From CAIQQQ01 sp037445025 (lineage in GTDB: Bacteria > Pseudomonadota > Alphaproteobacteria > Acetobacterales > Acetobacteraceae), in NCBI GenBank assembly GCA_037445025.1, contig JBBILI010000020.1, forward strand, positions 26,067 through 90,066: 64,000 bases of DNA. Reading direction: 5' to 3'. Under the pieces are notes generated by a model. It was not told where the DNA came from. It ran no database searches and worked only from the letters and a program-made list of their open reading frames with translations. Below, one piece after another: positions 36,336 to 42,910 of this stretch. The first letter of the stretch is position 1. Every line of letters begins with the position of its first letter. Made by a program: the position numbers and the translations under genes.

Positions 36336-36641
36336 GGCATGATCCCTTCGTGGGTTCGGTGCAATGGTGCTCTGTCAGCGTGGCCGGCAGGCACTGGCGT
36401 GGCGTCAAGCTGCTGTGGTTCTGACCTGGTGTGTTGTCAGCTGCCGGCGGGTTCTTGGATATTCGTACCGGAGCAGCGACGATCGTAGATCGAAATTAAA
36501 ATTCGGCAATTCACATGAACGTTATCCGGCGTGAGCACAGATCGGTGGGGAAGCGGCAACTTCTGCATACTTTCTAACGTGTTCGGGGCTTTTCACGCGT
36601 GCGTGAACTGCGCAGGCTGGGGCATCCTTGAGAGAGAGCAA
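36336..36641. other. 306-base gap between divergent lipoprotein and gamma-glutamyltransferase genes
   Basis: No gene is supported here. Around 36490-36525 it is AT-richer than its surroundings. It holds a perfect 16-base palindrome near its right end and presumably the promoters of both flanking genes. No tRNA or other RNA gene is visible. Confidence 0.5.
36592..36607. promoter_or_regulatory. Perfect palindrome upstream of the gamma-glutamyltransferase-like gene
   Basis: TTCACGC-GT-GCGTGAA, 35 bases upstream of the start codon at 36642. It is a good size for a dimeric regulator. No regulator is assigned; the ModE-like protein and other regulators in the window are candidates only by proximity. 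Confidence 0.4.
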
Positions 36642-38249
36642 ATGATGAGCACCTTCCGCCCGACCGTTGCAGCCCGCCATGGCATGGTGGCCGCGGCCCA
36701 TCCTTTGGCGGCCTCGGCCGGGGCCAGAATATTGGCCCGCGGCGGCACGGCGTTCGATGCGGCGGCCGCGGTCGGGGTCATGCTCAACGTGGTGGAGCCT
36801 TTCATGTCGGGCATGGCCGGGCTGGGGCTGGCCACGATGTGGGTGGCGGCCGAGCGGCGGGTGCGGGTGCTCGATTTCGTGCCACCGGTGCCGGCGAGCT
36901 TTCCGGCGGAGCGGTTCACGTCCCGCTTCGAGCTGGCCCGTGGGGCGTTTTCGGTAGCGCCGCCGGGCAATCTGGCCGGGTGGTGCGAGATGGTGTGGCA
37001 GTACGGCCGCCTGTCGCTGGCCGAGATCTTCGCACCGGCTGCCGAGGTTGCCGAGGATGGGTTCGCGTTGCTGGATTTCGGTGCCTATGAGTTCGCCGAC
37101 CAGGCGCATGCGATGGCGCAGCATGCAGAGCTGTTCCCCAGCTGGTCCGCCACCTATGGCGCCCATGGCACCGGGGCGCGGCTCGGCTCGGTGATCCGTC
37201 AGCCGGATCTGGCGCGCACGCTGGCCGCCATTGGGGCGGAGGGGCCGGGCGTGTTCTATGAAGGCGCGATCGGGGCGATGGTGATCGACCATCTACGTTC
37301 GCTCGGTGGGACGCTGACGCTGGAGGATCTCGCTTCCGTGCGGCCGGTGTGGCAGGCGCCGGCGACGGCGCTGTATCGCGGTCTGCAGGTGAACCTGCCA
37401 CCGCCGCCGTGCGAGGGGTTCCAGATTCTGCTGGCGTTGCGCATGCTGGATGCCTGCGATCTCGGCGGGCTGGTGCGCAACGGGGTTGATCATCTGGACA
37501 CGGTGTTGCGCGCCATTCGTCTCGCGGCGGGGATGCGGATCGCGCACAACAACCCGGCGCCGGAGATTTTGTCGTATCTGCTGTCGGATGCCGCCATTGC
37601 CGCGGCGGTGGCGCGGCTGCGCGATGGGACGCCGATCGAGGGGCCGACCGAGCAGTGGATCGCGCCGGTGGCTGATCCGTCCGAGCCGCTCAATACCACA
37701 TCGTTCTCGATCGGCGATCGGGAGGGCAATCTGGTGTGTGTGACGCAGAGCCTGGGCAGTGCGTTCGGCAGCGGCGTGGTGGTGCCGGGCACGGGCGTGT
37801 GCCTCAATAACTTCCTGCATTGGACGGATGTGCAGAAAGGCAGCCCCAACCAGGCGCGCGCCGGGGCTCCGCTGCCGATCTGCATGGCGCCGAGCATCAC
37901 GCTGCGCGACGGCGCGCCGGTGCTGGCGCTTGGCACGCCGGGGAGCTACGGGATTCTGCAGACGCAGGTACAGGCGATGGTGCAGCACATCGATTTTGGG
38001 CTGCCGCCGCAGAAGGCGATCGAGGCGCCGAGGGCACGGCTGATGGATGGCCGGACGGTGCTGCTGGAGGAGCGGATCGATCCGGGGACGATTGCGGCGT
38101 TGTGCGAGCGAGGGCATGAGGCGAGCCCGATCGGGGCAGACTGGACGATGAAGGTGGGCGGGATGCAGGCGATTGGAGTGGATCCGCAGACGGGGGTGAT
38201 GACCGGGGCTGCGGATCCACGGCGGGATGGGCATGTCGCGGTGCCATAG
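36642..38249 (+). CDS. Gamma-glutamyltransferase family protein
   Basis: A 535-residue Ntn-hydrolase of the gamma-glutamyltranspeptidase family. Start at 36642 (tandem ATGs, GAGAGAG upstream). Landmarks are AAAHPLAASAGARILARGGTAFDAAAA, VAPPGNLAGWCEMV and LNTTSFSIGDREGNLVCVTQSLG, where the Thr after LN is the expected autocleavage nucleophile, then GTPGSYGILQTQVQAM. No signal peptide is seen, unlike secreted GGT. The glutamate-binding loop differs from the classical enzyme, so cephalosporin-acylase-like or other acyl transfer is possible. A palindromic element follows directly. Confidence 0.85.
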   Translation: MMSTFRPTVAARHGMVAAAHPLAASAGARILARGGTAFDAAAAVGVMLNVVEPFMSGMAGLGLATMWVAAERRVRVLDFVPPVPASFPAERFTSRFELARGAFSVAPPGNLAGWCEMVWQYGRLSLAEIFAPAAEVAEDGFALLDFGAYEFADQAHAMAQHAELFPSWSATYGAHGTGARLGSVIRQPDLARTLAAIGAEGPGVFYEGAIGAMVIDHLRSLGGTLTLEDLASVRPVWQAPATALYRGLQVNLPPPPCEGFQILLALRMLDACDLGGLVRNGVDHLDTVLRAIRLAAGMRIAHNNPAPEILSYLLSDAAIAAAVARLRDGTPIEGPTEQWIAPVADPSEPLNTTSFSIGDREGNLVCVTQSLGSAFGSGVVVPGTGVCLNNFLHWTDVQKGSPNQARAGAPLPICMAPSITLRDGAPVLALGTPGSYGILQTQVQAMVQHIDFGLPPQKAIEAPRARLMDGRTVLLEERIDPGTIAALCERGHEASPIGADWTMKVGGMQAIGVDPQTGVMTGAADPRRDGHVAVP

Positions 38250-38252
38250 GAA

Positions 38253-38362
38253 GAGGTTCATTTTTGAAAAAAGGAACCCTTCTAATCGACTGACGCCCTC
38301 CTCCGGAGAGAAGTCCGCTCAAACAAATAAAAGTCTTTTGCTTCTTTTCTTCAGAAAAGAAG
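38253..38362. repeat. AT-rich palindromic intergenic element, copy 5
   Basis: Same orientation as copy 1. A mutated hairpin GGTTCATTTTT...AAAAGGAACC (38255-38278) is followed by the core CGACTGACGCCCTCCTCCGGAGAG...GTCCGCTC and a perfect CTTCTTTTC/GAAAAGAAG hairpin (38341-38362). It starts 3 bases after the gamma-glutamyltransferase stop. Confidence 0.85.
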
Positions 38363-38371
38363 TTCTTTCTT

Positions 38372-38498
38372 ATACCAACGGTCATAAAGAATGACCGTTG
38401 GTATGAGTCTTGGTTTGGTGCGCCGCCGCCGGCCAACCCGGCGCGCCAAACCAACGGCCTTGATCGATGGAAGAGTCATCGATCAAGGCCGTTGGTAT
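38372..38498. repeat. Cluster of three consecutive hairpins with matching outer ends
   Basis: Hairpin 1 (38372-38404) has a perfect 14-bp stem and 5-base loop. Hairpin 2 (38412-38452) has a 13-bp stem with one T/C change that would be a G-U pair in RNA. Hairpin 3 (38450-38496) has a perfect 19-bp stem and 9-base loop. The block opens with ATACCAACGG and closes with CCGTTGGTAT, giving 10-bp terminal inverted repeats. The stop codon of the ModE-like gene (38483-38485) lies inside hairpin 3. Confidence 0.85.
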
Positions 38499-38875
38499 TC
38501 TTCTTTGTCTTGAGGACTCTTCAACCAAGCCAGCTTTTCCCGCGCCAGCGCCGTCGTATCGGTTTCCAGCGCCCGATAGCATGCGATCAGCGCGCGCCCG
38601 GTTTCCGTCAGGTTCGCGCCGCCGCCGCCGCTGCCACCGGCGCTGGTTTCCACCACCGCGGTTCCCAGCCCCTTGTTGAGGTCTTCCACCAGCGCCCAGG
38701 TGCGGCGGTAGGACATGCCCAGCGCCCGGCCGGCCGCCGAGATGGAGCCGGCCTTGTCGATCTCCTCCAGCACGGCGATCTTGCCGGGGCCGATGCGCGC
38801 CCCGCCGGCGAGGTCGATCCGCAGGCTGATGCGGGTCTCGGCGGCGGGGCTGGGCGCGCGCTTGGGACGTGGCAT
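38483..38875 (-). CDS. ModE-like winged-helix regulator
   Basis: A 130-residue DNA-binding protein with only the ModE/LysR-type winged HTH: ISLRIDLAGGARIGPGKIAVLEEIDKAGSISAAGRALGMSYRRTWALVEDLNKGLG, then GGSGGGGANLTETGRALI. The molybdate-binding (MopI) domains of full-length ModE are absent, so it may sense something else or nothing. The last codons (QDKEEYQRP) run into the hairpin cluster, which provides the stop. It lies 3 bases downstream of the formamidase gene, so the two are probably one operon. Confidence 0.82.
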   Translation of the reverse strand: MPRPKRAPSPAAETRISLRIDLAGGARIGPGKIAVLEEIDKAGSISAAGRALGMSYRRTWALVEDLNKGLGTAVVETSAGGSGGGGANLTETGRALIACYRALETDTTALAREKLAWLKSPQDKEEYQRP

Positions 38876-38878
38876 GGG

Positions 38879-39829
38879 CTAGAAAAGCAGACCCTTCCGG
38901 AGCAGGCCGTGCACGCCTTTTTCGCCGTTCACGGTCTGGGTCACGTGGAAGTCCACCGCCAGCGAGCAGAGCTGGTAGGCCTCTTCGCGCGAGAGGTTGG
39001 AGCGGGCGCAGATGAAGCTGATCATCTGGCGCAGCGCCTGCTTCATGGCGAGGTCGAGGTCCTCGTTCATGCCCATGGTGATGTAGTGGGTGGCGGTTTC
39101 GCCGCGGGGGTAGGTGAGCAGCGGCTCGGTGCCCTGCTGCTTGTGCAGGGTGATGGTGAAGGTGCCGGTGAGGCAGATTTCCAGCGCGTTGATGCAGACC
39201 TCGCCGTCGCCCTGCACGCCGTGGCCGTCGCCGGCGGAGAACATGCCGCCGGGGGCCCAGACCGGGAGGAACAGGGTTGAGCCCTCGCCGAGCTCCTTGT
39301 TGTCGAGGTTGCCGCCGTGTTCGCGAGGCTGGACGGTGGAGATGGCGCCGTAGTTCGGCGGCGGGGCCACGCCCATGACGCCGAAGAACGGCGCAAGCGG
39401 GAGTTCGAGGCCGTAGGGGAGCTTGCCTATCATCCGCTCTTTGTCGACGGTGATGTGGGTGAGGAAGCGTTCCCTAAAGTCTTCCGGCAGGGTGCCGGCG
39501 AGGGGGCGGAAGCCGCAGAAGCCCCAGTCACAGCCGAATTCGATCTTGTCGATATGGATTTCCAGCATGTCGCCGGGCATGGCGCCTTCGATGGCGACGG
39601 GGCCGGTGATGATGTGGCCGGGGCCGCGGGGGACGGCGGCCTGGATGGCGGTCAGCGCGGGCGGGATCTTGAGGCCGGAGCTTTCCGGCGGCATCGCGTC
39701 GGGGCCGCCGGAGACGCATTCGAGAACGACGGTGTCACCGGATGCGATGGTGACGACGGGGGGGAAGGTCGGGTCGAAGATGCCCCAGCGCACGGTTTGG
39801 GGGGTGGCGGGAACGTGGTGCAGGGCCAT
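38879..39829 (-). CDS. Acetamidase/formamidase family protein
   Basis: A 316-residue FmdA/AmdA-type amidohydrolase. Landmarks are MLEIHIDKIEFGCDWGFCGF, FFGVMGVAPPPNYGAISTVQPREHGGNLDNKEL and LFLPVWAPGGMFSAGDGHGVQGDGEV, which hold the conserved acidic and histidine residues of the family. It hydrolyses formamide or acetamide to ammonia and the acid. Start at 39829 with GGAG upstream. It is paired with a ModE-like regulator. A formamidase would complement the dimethylformamidase-like protein elsewhere in the window. Confidence 0.88.
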   Translation of the reverse strand: MALHHVPATPQTVRWGIFDPTFPPVVTIASGDTVVLECVSGGPDAMPPESSGLKIPPALTAIQAAVPRGPGHIITGPVAIEGAMPGDMLEIHIDKIEFGCDWGFCGFRPLAGTLPEDFRERFLTHITVDKERMIGKLPYGLELPLAPFFGVMGVAPPPNYGAISTVQPREHGGNLDNKELGEGSTLFLPVWAPGGMFSAGDGHGVQGDGEVCINALEICLTGTFTITLHKQQGTEPLLTYPRGETATHYITMGMNEDLDLAMKQALRQMISFICARSNLSREEAYQLCSLAVDFHVTQTVNGEKGVHGLLRKGLLF

Positions 39830-39856
39830 GGGCGGGACACTCCAAGGAAGGAAGGC

Positions 39857-39969
39857 CTTCTTTTTTGAAGAAAAGAAGCAAAAGACTTTCTATCGGCTGA
39901 CGCCCCCTTCCGGAAAGTCGATCGCCAGGCGAATGAAAGTTTTTTGGTTCTTTTTTTCAAAAAAGAACC
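39857..39969. repeat. AT-rich palindromic intergenic element, copy 6
   Basis: Hairpins at 39857-39878 (CTTCTTTTT/GAAAAGAAG) and 39946-39969 (GGTTCTTTTTT/AAAAAAGAACC) flank a core, CGGCTGACGCCCCCTTCCGGAA, whose second half has diverged. It lies between the mtnC stop and the formamidase start, 11 bases from the former. Confidence 0.85.
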
Positions 39970-39980
39970 GCTTGCCTTGC

Positions 39981-40655
39981 CTAAAGTCCGAACCGGGCGG
40001 CAACGGCGGGGAAATCCGGCGCTGTCGCATGCCGCTCGGAGGCGATTGTGCCGTCCTGCGGCCGCACCAGCTGGCAGGTGCGCAGGCCGGCGGAGGCGGC
40101 GGCGTCCAGCTCGGCTTCCACGTCGGACAGGAACAGCACCTCGTGCGGCGGGGTGTTGATGCCGATGCAGAGGCGGTCGTAGCTCTCGGAGTCGCGTTTG
40201 GGGCCCACGTTGGTGTCAAAGAAGCCGGCGAACAGGCCGGTGAGGTCGCCGTCTACGGAATGGCCGAACAGCAGGCGCTGGGCGTGGACGGAGCCGGATG
40301 AATAGACGTGCAGGCGCAGACCGGCGCGGGACCAGCGGCGCAGGCTGGGCGTGACGTCGGGGTAGAGCGCGCCGCGCAGGGTGCCGGCGGCGTAGCCTTC
40401 GTCCCAGATCAGGCCTTGCAGGTCTTTCAGCGGAGTGAGCTTGGCGTCGGCGTCCATCCAGGCGGCGAGCGTGTCGTGCGCGGGGCGGCCGGGGGCCATG
40501 GATTCGACTTCGGCGATGATCGGCCGGGCTGCCTCCCAGGTCAGCGCCGCGGCGAGGCGGGCGCGGGCGAAGGGGAACAGCGTGTCACGCACGAAGGCGA
40601 TGGGCGTGGTGGTGCCTTCGATGTCGGTGATGACGGCGGCCGGCGGGAGGTGCAT
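39981..40655 (-). CDS. mtnC: Enolase-phosphatase E1 (methionine salvage)
   Basis: A 224-residue HAD-superfamily enzyme. Motif I is VITDIEGTTTPIAF, the HAD Ser motif is VYSSGSVHAQRLLFGH, the Lys is in NVGPKRDSESY, and motif IV is VLFLSDVEAELDAA. It converts diketomethylthiopentyl phosphate to acireductone in a two-step enolisation/dephosphorylation. Length fits the family. Its ATG overlaps the mtnD stop by one base, giving an mtnB-mtnD-mtnC order on the minus strand. Confidence 0.93.
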   Translation of the reverse strand: MHLPPAAVITDIEGTTTPIAFVRDTLFPFARARLAAALTWEAARPIIAEVESMAPGRPAHDTLAAWMDADAKLTPLKDLQGLIWDEGYAAGTLRGALYPDVTPSLRRWSRAGLRLHVYSSGSVHAQRLLFGHSVDGDLTGLFAGFFDTNVGPKRDSESYDRLCIGINTPPHEVLFLSDVEAELDAAASAGLRTCQLVRPQDGTIASERHATAPDFPAVAARFGL

Positions 40656-41224
40656 CAGGCCGCCACGGCGGCCGATGGCGAAGCCGCCACGGCGGGAAAT
40701 CTTGCGCTGATGTCGTCGCCGGTGAAATGGGCGACCCAGCCGGAGGTGTCGGTGAACACGCGCAGGGCTGTGAAGAAAGGCCGGTCGCCGGCGTCGAACC
40801 AGTGCTGGGTGTTGGCGGGGACGCTGATCAGGTCGCCCTGCACGCAATGCGCGTCCCAGACGCGGCCGTTGACGTGCATGATGAAGTTGCCGGCGCCGTG
40901 GACGAAAAAGCGGATCTCGTCCTCGGTGTGGATGTGCTCGGCGAGGAATTTCTGGCGCAGGGCCGCGGCCTGCGGATGGTCGGGGGTGAGCTTGATGACA
41001 TCGGCCGAGCCGGCGCCGACCTCGCCCATCAAAGTGTCGAGATAAGGGCGGTAGGCCGCCAGGATGGTCTCGGCGCTGTCCTCGGGCGAGAGCGTGACCG
41101 GGCTTTCCCAGCGCTCGAAGCGCACCCCGATCTCCTTCAGGGCGGCGGCCATCTCGGTGGCGTTCTCGGTCTCCAGGATGGGCGTGCCGGGGGCGGTGTC
41201 GGCGAACACGGTCAGACGGCTCAT
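40655..41224 (-). CDS. mtnD: Acireductone dioxygenase (ARD)
   Basis: A 189-residue cupin. The metal-binding motif is HIHTEDEIRFFVHGAG (His, His, Glu) with the later ligand in PANTQHWFDAGDRPFF. Its product depends on the metal: Fe(II) gives formate and ketomethylthiobutyrate, Ni gives an off-pathway product. The start at 41224 overlaps the mtnB end by 4 bases. A 30-residue upstream extension is open but is only mtnB in another frame. Confidence 0.93.
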   Translation of the reverse strand: MSRLTVFADTAPGTPILETENATEMAAALKEIGVRFERWESPVTLSPEDSAETILAAYRPYLDTLMGEVGAGSADVIKLTPDHPQAAALRQKFLAEHIHTEDEIRFFVHGAGNFIMHVNGRVWDAHCVQGDLISVPANTQHWFDAGDRPFFTALRVFTDTSGWVAHFTGDDISARFPAVAASPSAAVAA

Positions 41225-41778
41225 CGGTCCAGCTTCCTTCGTTCGAGCTCGCAGGCGAGCAGAAATTCCAGTCCCTCCAGCCGGGCGAGCGCCATCGGCA
41301 TGTCGGGGCCCCAAACATAGACGCCGTGGCCGCGGATCAGATATCCAAGAGGCGTGCCGGCTTGCAGGGTCGGCTCTGCAAGGGCTGCAAGGCGGGCGAT
41401 GTCCTGGTCGTTGTCAAACACCGGCAGGTCGAGGGCGGTGTCGTGGGTGGACTGGCCTTCGAAGACCTTGAGCACCTCGTACTGGGCAAGGCGGATGGCG
41501 CCTGGCTGCGTCATCGACAGCACAGTGCCGGCGACGGAATGGCCGTGCAGCACGGCGCCGACCTCGGGAAACAGCCGATAGAGCTGGCAATGCAGCAGGG
41601 TTTCCGCGCTTGGCCTGGCGCCGGGAGTGAGCGCGTGGCCGACCATGTCTACCTGCATGACGGAGTCGGCGTCCAGAAAGCCTTTGTGGCCACCGCTGCG
41701 GGTGATGGCGATGCGCGCGGACGTGAGGCGGACCGAGATGTTGCCCGCCGTGGCCGGAACCCAGCCGCGACTGTCCAT
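41221..41778 (-). CDS. mtnB: Methylthioribulose-1-phosphate dehydratase (start uncertain)
   Basis: A class II aldolase-fold enzyme. Landmarks are GWVPATAGNISVRL, ITRSGGHKGFLDADSVMQVD, PSAETLLHCQLYRLFPEVGAVLHGHSVAGTVLS (zinc histidines) and the late zinc His in YLIRGHGVYVWG. The first ATG in frame, at 41778, gives 185 residues, but the upstream codons DTAIPAWAIHAIVQAGQR match what the family has before it. No ATG, GTG or TTG gives a tidy start there. An ATT at 41838, overlapping the tatA stop, is the nearest candidate. It is the first of three coupled methionine-salvage genes. Confidence 0.85.
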   Translation of the reverse strand: MDSRGWVPATAGNISVRLTSARIAITRSGGHKGFLDADSVMQVDMVGHALTPGARPSAETLLHCQLYRLFPEVGAVLHGHSVAGTVLSMTQPGAIRLAQYEVLKVFEGQSTHDTALDLPVFDNDQDIARLAALAEPTLQAGTPLGYLIRGHGVYVWGPDMPMALARLEGLEFLLACELERRKLDR

Positions 41779-41830
41779 CCTCTGGCCCGCCTGGACGATC
41801 GCGTGGATCGCCCAAGCGGGAATAGCCGTA

Positions 41831-42076
41831 TCAGGAATGGTGTGCGGCCGTGGTCTGGCTGGTGGCGGCCGTGGTGGCGCCCGGTGCGGTGATGGTGCCG
41901 GCCGGCTTGTCGGCCGTGGCCTCCATCGAGGCATCGGGCTCGTCGGCCATGTTCTTCTTGAAGGCCTTGATGCCCTTCGCGAAGTCACCCATCAGACCGC
42001 TGACCTTGCCGCCGCCGAACAGCAGCAGGACGACCATGAGCACCACAAGCCAGTGCCAGATGCTGAAACTACCCAT
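41831..42076 (-). CDS. tatA: Sec-independent translocase protein TatA
   Basis: An 81-residue protein with the TatA layout: MGSFSIWHWLVVLMVVLLLFG membrane helix, GGKVSGLMGDFAKGIKAFKKN amphipathic helix (with the FGGGK hinge), then an acidic, Ala/Thr-rich tail. The ATG at 42076 has GGAGG 5 bases upstream. TatB and TatC are not in this window. It sits directly upstream of mtnB, on the same strand. Confidence 0.9.
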   Translation of the reverse strand: MGSFSIWHWLVVLMVVLLLFGGGKVSGLMGDFAKGIKAFKKNMADEPDASMEATADKPAGTITAPGATTAATSQTTAAHHS

Positions 42077-42144
42077 ACGTCCCTCCAACCCGAATTCGCC
42101 CCTTCACATGGCGCAGGTGAACCCGGCATGCAAGCGGTCGTGCG

Positions 42145-42765
42145 TTAGCTGCCGTTGGCGAGCTGGCGGGCCCGTGGCGGGGGGCGGCCGGTTCCGGCGT
42201 TGAGCGCGATGTTGGCGGCGGTGCGGGTGGTGCGGGCAAGCTCCTCGCGGGTGGCGGGCACCGGCGGCAGGATGAAGCCGAAGGTGGGATAGGCATGGGC
42301 GCCGAGCTGGCTGATCGGCGGCCACCAGACGCGCACCTCGCTCCAGTCGTTGCCGGGCGAGACGTCGACAACCAGCTGGTCCTCGTCGAGTTCGCCTGCG
42401 ACCCAGTTGGCCTGGGTGACCAGGATCTGCCGCGGGCCGACGAGGCGCGAGACGACGGAGACGTGGCCGGAGGGCAGACGCGGTTCGCGGCGAAACACGA
42501 GGGCGGCGCCGAGGACGGGGCTTCGGTCGCGGCGGTAGCGTCCGGCGGCGGCGTCCCACCACGTTGCGGCGTCGCCGTAGAGGGCGATTCCGGAGAGCTC
42601 ACGGGCGAACGGGGCGCAGGTGATGCCGGGGTAGCTGAGGCCGCTTCCGGCGGAGGTGCCAAGCCTGAGCCCGGGGCTGGGGGTGCCGCCGCACGCGGCC
42701 AGGGCGCTGAGCGCGAGGACCGCGGCCAGGCGAGAGAGCAACGATGCGAAAGTTTTGCGACGCAT
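42145..42765 (-). CDS. CHAP-domain lipoprotein
   Basis: A 206-residue protein with a lipoprotein signal (LALSALAACGG, acylated Cys near residue 25). It then shows a compact CHAP-like amidase domain: Cys in YPGITCAPFARELSGI, His in SGHVSVVSRL, and Asn in VTQANWVAGE. These would be the catalytic triad of a peptidoglycan amidase or endopeptidase. The start is at 42765, with AGAGCAACG upstream. It lies 68 bases upstream of tatA on the same strand and is divergent from the chemoreceptor gene. Confidence 0.75.
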   Translation of the reverse strand: MRRKTFASLLSRLAAVLALSALAACGGTPSPGLRLGTSAGSGLSYPGITCAPFARELSGIALYGDAATWWDAAAGRYRRDRSPVLGAALVFRREPRLPSGHVSVVSRLVGPRQILVTQANWVAGELDEDQLVVDVSPGNDWSEVRVWWPPISQLGAHAYPTFGFILPPVPATREELARTTRTAANIALNAGTGRPPPRARQLANGS

Positions 42766-42910
42766 CTCCGAAGTCTATCAGAAACATCGACCAAGTGTCA
42801 GGGGTTGCAGCATTTTTGATGGTATTCTGTGCCGGCGGGGGATGGGTCCGGTTAACGATCCAGCAAGATTCCGATGCGAAACTCACTTGGTATACACGTG
42901 GGAGAGTGCC

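Noticed and set aside
38253..38362. A CRISPR array, suspected from repeated AT-rich segments across the window
   Set aside because: The copies are several kb apart, occur in both orientations and have no regular spacers; no cas genes are present.
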